This document shows, piece by piece, positions 26,394 to 35,530 of a stretch of 64,000 bases of DNA; position 1 is the first letter of the stretch; each line of letters starts with the position of its first letter. The position numbers were made by a program, and so were the translations under genes. The notes beneath the pieces were generated by a model. The model saw only the letters and a list, made by a program, of their open reading frames with translations. It was not told the DNA's origin and ran no database searches. The stretch spans positions 17,031-81,030 of the forward strand of contig CAYUAI010000010.1 in NCBI GenBank assembly GCA_964442745.1, in the 5' to 3' direction. The stretch is from CAYUAI01 sp964442745 (GTDB taxonomy: Bacteria; Pseudomonadota; Gammaproteobacteria; S012-40).

Positions 26394-27288
26394 CTGATAT
26401 TCGAATGGGTAGGCGCACAGGTAAAAAATAAGTGTAAATAGGTGCTTGCTTGGGCTATTTGCATTGAAACAGTTTTTTAGTCTACAATTGAAGCGGCGGC
26501 GTGCGGATTTTGAAAATGATAGTGCTAACCGTTTCATGCAATGCCATCCGTAAGGGAATGACGGATAAAATTTATTCCTTTATGGCTGAGGATGAGCGTT
26601 AGCACTATACCAATATACTAGTAGGCTAGCAGCGGATTTGCAACTTAGGTATACTCCGCTGCGGATGAATGTTAGCTGACTATTTCGAATGCGTGGTAAA
26701 GTGTCGCGTTGGCTTTGATAAAAATAGCACCAATTTTTTTTCACTCAGTATAATCTGGGTATTACTTCTTTGGCTAACGTGATTGAGATTGATGAAACAA
26801 GTAATCGATGTTTTCGGTTAGTTTCTTAGAGATAAAACCCCATATGCCTGCTATACTAGCGTCGATGTTGGCAGTCAGGGATGGATTTTATTGGTCGCTT
26901 TTATATTGCAAATTAATGATTGATTCGCCGACACGCCGTTAGCTTGTTTGACTGAAATAACGTCGGGTAAGCTGGGTGTTTGACGTTTGCAAGGTGAATT
27001 TGATTCCGGCGTTTACACATTTTGCTAGCGCAAATGAGCGGTAGTTTTGGATTGGTTGAAATATAGCCTTCAAGCGTATTGTGCAATTAATGAGCTGGTA
27101 TTATAAAGATAGCAAAATGAAAAAAGGGAGTTTATTTTAGGGGGAATCCTTAAAATATTTAGGCGTTGTTCAATGAAAAGTCGGCTTTGCCACAAGCTTG
27201 AGCGGTTTAGTGCTCAAGGTATCGTCAATAAAACGTGATTATACTTTGGTCATGTATTGAGAGTTTGGCCGAGAGAGGGGGGATGGTT
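26394..27288. other. long non-coding stretch after flgI
   Basis: About 900 nt without a convincing gene. Every frame is broken by several stops. The left part carries a 90-nt palindromic element (26519-26608). Short open pieces between 26800 and 27130 might be relics of a lost gene, but I could not assign a family. Confidence 0.5.
26519..26608. repeat. 90-nt palindromic element, MITE-like
   Basis: Outer arms ATAGTGCTAAC and GTTAGCACTAT are perfect 11-bp inverted repeats. Inside, CCAT..AAGGGAAT pairs with ATTCCTTTATGG, and ATCCGT/ACGGAT forms a further stem. If the outermost TA is a target duplication, it would resemble a TA-inserting miniature element. It lies 125 nt after the flgI stop and could also end that transcript. 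Confidence 0.5.
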
Positions 27289-27549
27289 ATGTCATTAGAT
27301 GGCGGAGATGTATTGATTAGGAAAGAGTATACCGTAGTCAGTGTAGAAAAAACTGAAGCGCCTGAAGGTGGGGGAGGGGGTGAATGGTACCGCTATGTTG
27401 TTGGCCGCGATAAATCTACCATTGTCGGCAATATGCGCGGGACATTACAGCAAGTCACGCACTATGCTAAAGAATTTGTAGAGAATCTAAATTCTCGCAC
27501 TGGTGTTCCTAAAGTTCGTTCCGCTTGGGTATCATCGACCAAAAAATAA
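27289..27549 (+). CDS. small conserved-looking hypothetical protein
   Basis: An 86-residue soluble protein. I choose ATG 27289, which has a G-rich ribosome site 7 nt upstream; an ATG at 27283 and one at 27235 are in frame. Readable features: MSLDGGDVLIRKEYTVVSVE, a Gly-rich loop, then WYRYVVGRDKSTIVGNMRGT and AKEFVENLNSRTG. The compact beta-then-helix composition looks like a real folded protein and resembles small uncharacterised gammaproteobacterial proteins I cannot name. No functional link to the flagellar genes around it is visible. Confidence 0.6.
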   Translation: MSLDGGDVLIRKEYTVVSVEKTEAPEGGGGGEWYRYVVGRDKSTIVGNMRGTLQQVTHYAKEFVENLNSRTGVPKVRSAWVSSTKK

Positions 27550-27968
27550 CTGTAAATATATACTCAATTGTGCGCCGCGTGGTTTATGCTGTGTTTGGTA
27601 AGAGAAAATTTTTGATGGGATTCTGTGCCGTTGGGTGTTTATTATATCAGCAACAGCGCAATGAGATACTGTTAATAAAATAGCGATATCGATTCCTTCA
27701 TCGGTACGCAGAAAGGGGTGCCAGCAGCTATAGTCTATAGTCGATTAATTTTTGAAATCGCAATTGTCCCATCTTTCATAAGTTGGCTTGCCTTTTTTTA
27801 TAACAGGCTGCGTAGCTTATTCTCTCACCTTCGTGTCTCATCATGGAGGTATCGTAAAAGTGATTTAACAGAGCCTTGGGGATGTGAGAAATACCTGCTA
27901 TGATAAATGTCATTATGTTAAATGAAACCTAGGTGAGAAAGCGGATTGCCGTTTACGATATAATTTTT
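27550..27968. other. spacer between two inserted genes
   Basis: About 420 nt. I see no supported gene and no strong structure in it. Confidence 0.4.
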
Positions 27969-28385
27969 ATGAAGATAGCAGGTTGGTTATTATTTTTCTT
28001 TTTGTTTGCATGTCCGGTTGTGATGGCTAATTCCTTGGCTCCTTGCCTAGATTCACTAAATTGTGTTTCTTCGCTTGCTGAGAATGCTAAGAATAAGGTA
28101 GCGCCTTTGAGTTATAGTGGCGATTTGGAGATCGCTAAACAGCGTTTATTATCAATAGTGACGCAGTTGCCTCGAACGGTTGTGGTATCAAATGATGGTA
28201 ATTATATTCATGTGACTCAAGCCTCATTTGTATTTCGCTTTATTGATGATATTGAATTTATGTTTGATGACGTCGCGAAATTGATCCATGTTCGCTCGGC
28301 ATCCCGAGCAGGTTATCTAGATTTTGGTGTGAACCGTAAGCGTGTGATTAATATTCGCGCATTGTTTGATCATGCATCTGAGTAA
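27969..28385 (+). CDS. DUF1499 family exported protein
   Basis: Starts best at ATG 27969, giving a signal sequence (IAGWLLFFFLFACPVVMANS); GTG 27933 in frame is the alternative. The mature part fits DUF1499: CLDSLNCVSSLAENAKNKVA, PLSYSGDLEIAKQRLLSIV, FVFRFIDDIEFMFDD and IHVRSASRAGYLDFGVNRKR with a terminal IRALF. About 138 residues. The family is widespread in bacteria and plants but has no established activity. It interrupts the flgI-flgJ neighbourhood. Confidence 0.88.
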   Translation: MKIAGWLLFFFLFACPVVMANSLAPCLDSLNCVSSLAENAKNKVAPLSYSGDLEIAKQRLLSIVTQLPRTVVVSNDGNYIHVTQASFVFRFIDDIEFMFDDVAKLIHVRSASRAGYLDFGVNRKRVINIRALFDHASE

Positions 28386-28813
28386 ATTTTTGTTCGGTAC
28401 TAACATTTAAGGAATGGGTAGAGCGAAGCCCATCAGTCACAAATCAAGATCTGAATAGTGGTTGCCAGAGTAATACAAATTGAGTGGTGAATTGCCACTA
28501 AGTGGCGATTGAATTTATTTGTGTGCTTTATCTTTCGTTTTAAATTCCCCCTCTCTTTCTCCCACCCCCCGAATTTTACTGCCCATTACTTGTCACTGCG
28601 GCTAAATTTTTCCGCTTAGTGTGGTGACAGTTTATGCCGCTTGTTGGTCAAGTTGTCTCAAGGCTAGTCATTCGGGCAGGGGATTGGGTTAATAAAATAC
28701 AACAAAATACATTTTTTCAGTAGGCTACTGGTATTGCTAGCTCGGCCGTTTAATGATGGCACGAATAACGCATTATATGTAAATGAATTAATTATTAAAC
28801 AAATTATTATTTT
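28386..28813. other. spacer upstream of flgJ
   Basis: About 430 nt without a supported gene. A word TAAGGAATGGG occurs near 28409 and a short GCCACT-type hairpin near 28490. Any separate flgJ promoter should lie here, but no clear motif was found. Confidence 0.4.
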
Positions 28814-29191
28814 ATGAAATTACAAAATACGGATACTGATTTCTATTTAGATTTTCAAAGTTTGAGTGCCCTGAAGCATGGAAAACAGAGCCAGTCGTTG
28901 GATGGACTACGCGAAGTGGCTGGTCAATTTGAAGGAATGTTTGTCAAGATGATGCTGAAAAGTATGCGAGATGCCAGTCTAGGAGATCCGATATTTGATA
29001 GTGAAACCAGTAATCTCTATCAATCGATGTTGGATGATCAGACGTCAATGAATATAGCTAAAACGGGTGGGTTAGGTTTGGCGGATATTATTGTTGAGCA
29101 ACTTGCTGGTACGGTGGATCAGCGCGTCACTAACGAAAAGCCAGAAGTACTTACGTCAGAAAACGATAACCCCTATTCCGCTCATGAATAA
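28814..29191 (+). CDS. flgJ: FlgJ, rod-binding domain only
   Basis: 125 residues corresponding to the N-terminal rod-scaffold domain of FlgJ: LREVAGQFEGMFVKMMLKSM, then FDSETSNLYQSMLDDQTSMN and GGLGLADIIVEQL. The C-terminal glucosaminidase/muramidase domain found in most gammaproteobacterial FlgJ proteins is missing, and the gene ends cleanly before a strong terminator. A separate wall hydrolase must therefore open the murein for the rod. No clear ribosome site precedes the ATG. Confidence 0.93.
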   Translation: MKLQNTDTDFYLDFQSLSALKHGKQSQSLDGLREVAGQFEGMFVKMMLKSMRDASLGDPIFDSETSNLYQSMLDDQTSMNIAKTGGLGLADIIVEQLAGTVDQRVTNEKPEVLTSENDNPYSAHE

Positions 29192-29204
29192 TTTTGAGAT
29201 ATTG

Positions 29205-29240
29205 GTTGGCTTCGTTTAAACGAAGCCAACAACTCTTTTT
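29205..29240 (+). terminator. Rho-independent terminator after flgJ
   Basis: Perfect 13-bp stem GTTGGCTTCGTTT/AAACGAAGCCAAC directly followed by AACTCTTTTT. It closes the flgJ transcript and implies a new promoter for flgK. Confidence 0.85.
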
Positions 29241-29264
29241 ATAGGGTTTTCTCAGGTCGCCTGT

Positions 29265-29294
29265 TTGACGGGGGGGGACTGAATTATCTATATT
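29265..29294 (+). promoter_or_regulatory. flgKL promoter with a poly-G tract in the spacer
   Basis: TTGACG (-35) and TATATT (-10) are separated by 18 nt, and the spacer starts with a run of G; with the last base of the -35 box the run is 8 G long (29270-29277). Loss of one G would give the ideal 17-nt spacing. It lies after the flgJ terminator and 75 nt before the flgK start. Confidence 0.5.
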
Positions 29295-29369
29295 ATCAGC
29301 ATGAACGGCAGGGAGTGTTCTATAGTTAGCACGAAGCAGAACTCATCAATATAGGTTTAGGAGATATCA

Positions 29370-31373
29370 GTGGGCGGCGACATCTTGCGAGTTGGAACAA
29401 GTGGGTTAGCGGCGTTTAAGAGCGCGCTATCGACAGTTGGCCACAATATTTCCAATGTCAATACCGAGGGATATTCACGTCAGCGTGTTGATCTAGTTAA
29501 TCGATCAGGGGCCGCTTCTGGGGCTGGATTTATCGGTGGAGGTGTCTCTGCGACAAATACGCGTCGATTTTATGAAGAAAATGCTGTTTTGCAAGTGCGC
29601 AACCGAACGACAGCGGTAGAACAGAGTTCGATTTATTACGATTTGGCCTCTCAGGTAGATAATTTAATTGCAGATTCTAAAGCTGGCATTGCTCCATCTT
29701 TATCCGATTTTTTTAATGCCGTACAAGCGGTCGCTGATGATCCTGTTTCTTTGCCGGCGCGTTCGGTGATGCTGTCGGAGGCGAATACCCTGACGGATCG
29801 TTTTCAACTAATGTACAAATGGGTTGATGATTTACGTAATTCAACCAATGCGCGTTTAGAAAATTTAGTGACAGACATTAATAGTATTGCAGACTCGGTT
29901 GCGCAAATGAATAAAGATATCAAAATAGCGCTAGGGCAAGGGGGGGGGCGAAATCCCAATGATCTATTGGATCGTCGGGACAATTTAATTAGCCAGTTAG
30001 CGGAAAAAGTGCAGGTCAATACGGTTTCTCAAAGCGATGGTACGGTAAATGTTTTTATCGGTAGTGGTCAAAGCATTGTGCTAGGGGAACAGTCAATGAA
30101 TTTACAAACTCGCCCAGACCCCAATGATGCAAATAATTATGAAATTACTTATGCCAACAATGGTGTGGGTAGCATTACTTTTCCGATAACCAATAGTTTG
30201 AAAGGGGGTGAGTTAGGTGGCGTATTGGATGTTCGGAAGAATATCATCGATACCGCGCTAAATCAATTGGGGCGTTTAGCCATCGGTTTAGCCACTAAAT
30301 TTAATGAAATTCAGAATCAAGGGATGGACTTAAATGATGATTTGGGCGTTGATTTTTTTAAAATACCTCAACCTGAGGTATTCGCGAATACGAACAATAC
30401 AGGGCGCGGGGTATTTTCTGCCACAATTAGCGATATTAGTGTTTTGTCCGCGGCGGATTATCGATTAACACTCCGTAACGCTAGCACTTATAAATTAGAA
30501 AATTTGCAAACCGGAGCCATCGTGGATTTTAATATTCCAGGGGATGGTCCTCCTTTTAATTTTGATGGGGTGGATATAAATTTAACAGCAGGGACCGTTA
30601 ATGTGGGTGATGTGTTTCAAATTCGCCCGACTCGCAATGGGGCGCGAGATATTGGTGTGCGTATTGACGATGCGACAAGAATTGCGGCGGCATCGCCTAT
30701 CAGGTCTGAGGCGAAGATAGCAAACTTGGGCAACGGGAAAGTGAGTATTGCGACGATCAGCGATATTACCAATGCGGTTTTTACCACCACGGCTAAAGCA
30801 TTATCTCCCCCTATTATGGTGCAATTTGATAATACGGTGGCTGGCGCACCACTGACCTATACGCTCTATGATAACTCTGTACCTGGCGCACCGGTGGCGA
30901 TGCCTGGTAATACAAATATAGCGTATGATCCACGTGTTGGTGCCGATATATTTCCTACGGCCGCCGGCCTGGATTATGGGTACCGAGCAAGGCTCACCGC
31001 GACACCTCGGCCGGGAGACCAATTCACCTTTGGTTATAATAGTGCGGGGATTGGTGATAATAATAATATGTTAGCGCTTTCTGAATTGCAGGAGCAGGGG
31101 ATTTTTTCCAATGGCGTCGCGACATTCAATGATACATATAGCCAATTTGTGGTTGATATTGCTCATAAAACAAGAACAGCCGAAATAAATAGAGATGCGC
31201 AACAAGCTTTATTGAATCAAGCGAAACAATTTCGAGATGCGATTTCAGGGGTTAATCTTGATGAAGAAGCCGCGAATTTAATACAATTCCAGCAAGCTTA
31301 TGCTGCCGCCGCTCAGGTAGTATCAGCCTCAGAGCAAATGTTTCAGACACTTATTTCAGCCGTGAGAAGATAA
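29370..31373 (+). CDS. flgK: FlgK, hook-filament junction protein 1
   Basis: Joins the hook to the filament. GTG start preceded by TAGGAGATATC. N-terminal D0: VGTSGLAAFKSALSTVGHNI and SNVNTEGYSRQRVDL; C-terminal D0: NLDEEAANLIQFQQAYAAAA and SASEQMFQTLISAV. 667 residues, long because of a large central domain. Nine consecutive G at 29940-29948 encode Gly-Gly-Gly in GQGGGRNPND; slippage there would truncate the protein after about 190 residues. FlgN should be its chaperone. Confidence 0.96.
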   Translation: MGGDILRVGTSGLAAFKSALSTVGHNISNVNTEGYSRQRVDLVNRSGAASGAGFIGGGVSATNTRRFYEENAVLQVRNRTTAVEQSSIYYDLASQVDNLIADSKAGIAPSLSDFFNAVQAVADDPVSLPARSVMLSEANTLTDRFQLMYKWVDDLRNSTNARLENLVTDINSIADSVAQMNKDIKIALGQGGGRNPNDLLDRRDNLISQLAEKVQVNTVSQSDGTVNVFIGSGQSIVLGEQSMNLQTRPDPNDANNYEITYANNGVGSITFPITNSLKGGELGGVLDVRKNIIDTALNQLGRLAIGLATKFNEIQNQGMDLNDDLGVDFFKIPQPEVFANTNNTGRGVFSATISDISVLSAADYRLTLRNASTYKLENLQTGAIVDFNIPGDGPPFNFDGVDINLTAGTVNVGDVFQIRPTRNGARDIGVRIDDATRIAAASPIRSEAKIANLGNGKVSIATISDITNAVFTTTAKALSPPIMVQFDNTVAGAPLTYTLYDNSVPGAPVAMPGNTNIAYDPRVGADIFPTAAGLDYGYRARLTATPRPGDQFTFGYNSAGIGDNNNMLALSELQEQGIFSNGVATFNDTYSQFVVDIAHKTRTAEINRDAQQALLNQAKQFRDAISGVNLDEEAANLIQFQQAYAAAAQVVSASEQMFQTLISAVRR

Positions 31374-31383
31374 AGGATAAGGT

Positions 31384-32592
31384 ATGCGCGTATCGACCAT
31401 CGGGATGGCTCAGGCGTCACTCAATACGATGCTAACCCAGCAGGCGAACTTGAGTAAAACTCAGCTGCAAATTGCTTCTGGTAATCGAATGTTAGCGCCT
31501 GCTGATGATCCTTATAGCGCAGCGAATGCACTCAATATGGAAGAGAGAATTTCTATTACAGAGCAATATGAAGAAAATGTGATATTGGCTAAAAATCGGC
31601 TCAATCTAGAGGAAGGAATTTTAGCCAATGTTACGCTGGTCGCGCAGCGGCTTAACGAGTTAATCGTACAAGGTAAAAATGATAGTTTGACAAAAGAAAA
31701 TCGCCAAACCATTGCGGCAGAAGTGAATCAAATGCGTGACCAGCTGTTATCCTTGGCAAATACATCGGACAGCAATGGTGAATATCTTTTTGCGGGGTAT
31801 AAGGGAAGTTCAAAACCGTTTACGCCCGATGGGGCTGGTAATTTTATTTACGGAGGGGATAGCGGTCAGCGTCGTATTCGAATCGGTCCGGCAACTAGTC
31901 TTCCTGTGGGTGATTCTGGAAATGAAGTATTTAGAGAGATTCGTACGGGTAATGGAACGTTTCGAGCTTCTGAGAATGCCGCTAACACCGGTACTGGGGT
32001 GATTTTTTCCAATACGGTGGTCGGTACTTACATTCCCGATAATTACAATATTACATTTACCTCCCCCGCTATTGCAGGTAATCCCCCTGATTATACGGTG
32101 ACAGATAGTGGCGGTGGAGTGGTTACCTCGGGCACTTATGCGAATGACAGTGCGATTTCATTTAACGGTCATCAAATCACGATAAAGGGCACACCGCAAC
32201 CAGGGGATCGTTTTTTAACCGAGCCGAGCCCTAATCAGGATCTGTTTAAAACGGTGCAGGATTTTGCCGATGCCTTAGTGGTGGATACTTCAACGCCAAC
32301 CGCGAAAGCGATGTATCATAATGCGCTAACTCGGGTGAGTGAGAACTTAAATTCGGCCATGGATAATATTTTTGAGATAAGGTCTAAAGTCGGCGCCAGA
32401 TTAAATAGCATTGACAAACAAGAAATGATCAATGAAACCTTTATGCTGCAAATGAAAACCTCATTGTCAGCAATTAAAGATTTGGACTACGCTGAAGCAA
32501 TCACTACCTTGAATTTGCAAATGACAGGACTGCAAGCCGCCCAACAATCTTATACAAAAATTCAAAGTTTATCGTTGTTCAACTACCTTTAG
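31384..32592 (+). CDS. flgL: FlgL, hook-filament junction protein 3
   Basis: Second junction protein, 402 residues, 10 nt after flgK. The flagellin-like N-terminus reads MAQASLNTMLTQQANLSKTQ and ASGNRMLAPADDPYSAANAL; the C-terminus has the flagellin-type ALTRVSENLNSAMDNIFEIR and TTLNLQMTGLQAAQQSYTKI with terminal LFNYL. The middle carries a beta-rich insert. Co-transcribed with flgK. Confidence 0.96.
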   Translation: MRVSTIGMAQASLNTMLTQQANLSKTQLQIASGNRMLAPADDPYSAANALNMEERISITEQYEENVILAKNRLNLEEGILANVTLVAQRLNELIVQGKNDSLTKENRQTIAAEVNQMRDQLLSLANTSDSNGEYLFAGYKGSSKPFTPDGAGNFIYGGDSGQRRIRIGPATSLPVGDSGNEVFREIRTGNGTFRASENAANTGTGVIFSNTVVGTYIPDNYNITFTSPAIAGNPPDYTVTDSGGGVVTSGTYANDSAISFNGHQITIKGTPQPGDRFLTEPSPNQDLFKTVQDFADALVVDTSTPTAKAMYHNALTRVSENLNSAMDNIFEIRSKVGARLNSIDKQEMINETFMLQMKTSLSAIKDLDYAEAITTLNLQMTGLQAAQQSYTKIQSLSLFNYL

Positions 32593-32768
32593 AACAGTGT
32601 TTTTAAAAGGCTGAAAATCCCTCAGCTTAATGGCATTGTTATGTCAAAAACTCAACTATACTTAATTTTATCTTGACGATTTGTTAAACGCCTATGAAAT
32701 GCCTAGCATTTGCTAATGGATGGTTTAAATTATGGTCAAGTCAACCAAGCCTGATGGACATTTTTTAA

Positions 32769-33875
32769 ATGATGACGGATAAACTAGGTATCGATAGCCA
32801 TAAGCTTATTTACCATCCTAAGTATGTCGCACAATTGTTAGAAGTGGATAATGATTGGCAACGCGCCCAAAAAATATTTCCCCTGTATATCGAAATTTCC
32901 CCGGTGGGTGCCTGTAATCATCGCTGCACATTTTGTGCCGTAGATTATATTGGTTATCAAGCGAGAACCTTGGAGGCGGATAGGCTGATTACATGTTTGC
33001 ACGAGATGGGTGCGCTCGGGGTAAAAAGCATTATGTATGCGGGTGAAGGTGAACCCCTGTTGCATAAACGGATTGATGAGATTGTTGTGGCCACCAAACA
33101 AGCGGGGATTGATATCGCTTTTACCACCAACGCGACGGTGGTTAGCGATATTTTTCTTGATCAGGCATTACCCCATATTAGCTGGATAAAAACCTCTATT
33201 AACGCTGGCAGCGCAGATAACTACGCGAAAATTCATGGTACTCAAGCCAAAGATTTTGATCGAGTGATAGCTAATTTAGAAAAATTAGTTCGTCATAAAA
33301 AAAAGAGGGATTTAGACTGTACACTTGGGGCTCAAATGCTTTTGTTGCCAGAGAATGCTCATGAAATATTCAGTTTGGCACAACTTTGCCGTGATGAAAT
33401 TGGCCTTGATTACTTGGTGATAAAACCGTATTCACAGCATTTATTCAGCCATACCAACCGTTATGAACATTTAGACTATGCTGAATATATGGCATTGGCG
33501 GATGATCTTGAAAGCCGTTCAAATGATCAGTTCAAGGTGATATTTCGTAAAAATAGTATGTTGCGATACAGTGATAAAGGTGATCGTTCTTACCATAAAT
33601 GCATGGCAACACCGCTGGTTTGGGCATACATAATGGCCGATGGTGCGGTATATGGTTGCAGTGCTTTTTTAAAAGATAAAAAATTTGAATATGGAAACAT
33701 ATATGAAAATAATTTTTCAGAAATATGGACCGGAGAACAACGCAAAGTTGGGTTTGATTTTGTTAATACAGAACTCAACATTAAGCGCTGCCGAAAAAAC
33801 TGCCGTATGGAAGCCGTCAATCAGTATTTGTATGAGTTAACAGAACAGCGGGTTCCGCATAGGAATTTCATCTAA
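32769..33875 (+). CDS. radical SAM/SPASM-like protein A of the glycosylation island
   Basis: 368 residues. A 4Fe-4S motif C49-x3-C53-x2-C56 (ACNHRCTFC) is followed by YAGEGEPLLHKRI. The C-terminal third has further cysteines in CMATPL, YGCSAFLKD and CRKNCRMEA, a SPASM-like arrangement for extra clusters. The protein ends RVPHRNFI. It is related in layout to the radical SAM protein at 39116, which ends EHVNFI. Its substrate is unknown; the genes that follow handle activated sugars, so a sugar or sugar nucleotide is the likely target (inference). First gene of a run of closely spaced plus-strand genes. Confidence 0.88.
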   Translation: MMTDKLGIDSHKLIYHPKYVAQLLEVDNDWQRAQKIFPLYIEISPVGACNHRCTFCAVDYIGYQARTLEADRLITCLHEMGALGVKSIMYAGEGEPLLHKRIDEIVVATKQAGIDIAFTTNATVVSDIFLDQALPHISWIKTSINAGSADNYAKIHGTQAKDFDRVIANLEKLVRHKKKRDLDCTLGAQMLLLPENAHEIFSLAQLCRDEIGLDYLVIKPYSQHLFSHTNRYEHLDYAEYMALADDLESRSNDQFKVIFRKNSMLRYSDKGDRSYHKCMATPLVWAYIMADGAVYGCSAFLKDKKFEYGNIYENNFSEIWTGEQRKVGFDFVNTELNIKRCRKNCRMEAVNQYLYELTEQRVPHRNFI

Positions 33876-33929
33876 TACTAGATTTAATTGGACAGTTTTT
33901 TGTTATTTATGGAATTATCTAGATAGATT

Positions 33930-34916
33930 ATGCGAGCGTTAGTGACCGGTGGTGCTGGGTTTATTGGTAGTTATATAAGCGAAGCTTTGCTTAGGCAAGG
34001 GCATAGCGTTGTTATCGTCGATGATTTATCGGCGGGTAAGGAAGATAATATTAAGGCCCTCTTGAGGCATGAGCAAGTCGAATTTCATTGCTTGAATATC
34101 ACGGAAAAAAATCATTTAATGGATATTTTTAATGGGATTGATTGGGTTTTTCATCTTGCTGGTAAAGCAGATATTGTCCCCTCTATTGAACAGCCTGAGG
34201 TCTACTTCCAAACCAATGTGCACGGTACTTTGAATGTTTTGCTTTGTGCAAAAAAAGCCCAAGTCAAAAAATTTGTGTATGCCGCCTCTTCGAGCAGTTA
34301 TGGGTTACCCGATATTTATCCTACGCCAGAAAATTCACCTATCCGACCACAATATCCTTATGCACTAACAAAATATATGGGAGAAGAGCTAGTCATGCAT
34401 TGGGGCCAAGTTTATCAACTTCCGGTGATTTCATTACGCTTGTTTAATGTCTATGGTCCGCGTGCTCGGACACATGGGGCTTATGGGGCTGTATTTGGTG
34501 TTTTCCTAGCACAAAAGTTTAATGGTCATCCTTTCACCGTCGTGGGTGATGGCACCCAAACGCGGGATTTTACCTATGTTACTGATGTTGCCGATGCCTT
34601 TATTAAAGCGGCCCAATCTGATCAGCAAGATGTTGTTATGAATGTTGGAAGCGGTAATCATTATAGCGTTAACAAGATTGTTGAGTTATTAGGTGGGGAT
34701 GTGACCTATATCCCGAAAAGGCCTGGGGAACCTGATTGTACCTTTGCTGATATATCTAGAATCCAATCCTTGCTGGAGTGGCAGCCATCAATTGACCTTG
34801 ACCTCGGTGTTGCCAACATGCTTGAACACCGGGATGATTGGGGCAACGCCCCGGTTTGGTCGGCTGACGCCATCGAAGAAGCAACCCAAGTATGGTTTAA
34901 TCATCTAACTCGGTAG
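33930..34916 (+). CDS. NAD-dependent nucleotide-sugar epimerase/dehydratase
   Basis: Extended SDR protein of 328 residues. Rossmann motif TGGAGFIGSYI; ASSSSYG and YALTKYMGEEL give the Ser-Tyr-Lys catalytic set; LRLFNVYGPRAR and GDGTQTRDFTYVTDV bind the nucleotide sugar. It looks closest to GalE/WbpP or heptose-epimerase-like enzymes, but the exact reaction (epimerase, dehydratase) cannot be read from sequence. Seven nucleotides separate it from the SIS protein. Confidence 0.9.
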   Translation: MRALVTGGAGFIGSYISEALLRQGHSVVIVDDLSAGKEDNIKALLRHEQVEFHCLNITEKNHLMDIFNGIDWVFHLAGKADIVPSIEQPEVYFQTNVHGTLNVLLCAKKAQVKKFVYAASSSSYGLPDIYPTPENSPIRPQYPYALTKYMGEELVMHWGQVYQLPVISLRLFNVYGPRARTHGAYGAVFGVFLAQKFNGHPFTVVGDGTQTRDFTYVTDVADAFIKAAQSDQQDVVMNVGSGNHYSVNKIVELLGGDVTYIPKRPGEPDCTFADISRIQSLLEWQPSIDLDLGVANMLEHRDDWGNAPVWSADAIEEATQVWFNHLTR

Positions 34917-34923
34917 GTAATCC

Positions 34924-35520
34924 ATGGTTTTAGAGCAAGCACAAGTTAAGCAAGACTATCTCTATCAACAATCTATTGCTTATTTTAGTTCCATTCTTTC
35001 AAATACCTTGTTTACCGACAGTCGTAATGTTTTGTATGAAGCTGAGTATGGTTTTCATTATGGACTGGAACTCTTATCCGAGGTAGATAACAGTGATGGT
35101 AATGTCTATGTGATAGGCAACGGTGGCAGTGCGGCTATTGCTAGCCATATTGTGAATGATTTTTGTAATACTTCTGGCTTACGGGCACATATCTTACATG
35201 AACCAGCGCTGATGACCTGCTTTGCCAATGACTATGGTTATGAAAACGCATACGCCTCATTATTGTCACGGGTGGCACGGCAGCAAGATTTATTGATTGC
35301 AATTAGCAGCTCGGGTAATTCAATTAATATTCATAACGCTGTTGATACTGCCCGTCAAATTGGATTAAATGTCATTACCTTGAGCGGTTTTTCCGAGGAT
35401 AATGGGTTGCGCTGTATAGGGGATCTCAATATTTGGTTGGATGCCAGCCATTACGGTATGGTAGAGGTAGGTCATTTGTTCCTATTGCATCACTTAGCTG
35501 ATCGTTACTCCAAAATATGA
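34924..35520 (+). CDS. GmhA-like phosphosugar isomerase (SIS domain)
   Basis: 198 residues with the SIS signature VYVIGNGGSAAIASHIVNDF and the second substrate loop LLIAISSSGNSINI. Overall layout matches GmhA, which converts sedoheptulose-7-phosphate to heptose-7-phosphate. Next to a nucleotidyltransferase-kinase fusion, it would supply the sugar phosphate for activation. Substrate identity as a heptose is inferred, not shown. Confidence 0.87.
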   Translation: MVLEQAQVKQDYLYQQSIAYFSSILSNTLFTDSRNVLYEAEYGFHYGLELLSEVDNSDGNVYVIGNGGSAAIASHIVNDFCNTSGLRAHILHEPALMTCFANDYGYENAYASLLSRVARQQDLLIAISSSGNSINIHNAVDTARQIGLNVITLSGFSEDNGLRCIGDLNIWLDASHYGMVEVGHLFLLHHLADRYSKI

Positions 35521-35530
35521 CTTTTTCATT

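Noticed and set aside
26800..27130. remnant of a transposase after flgI
   Set aside because: Short open pieces in several frames did not show any transposase motif that I could name with confidence.
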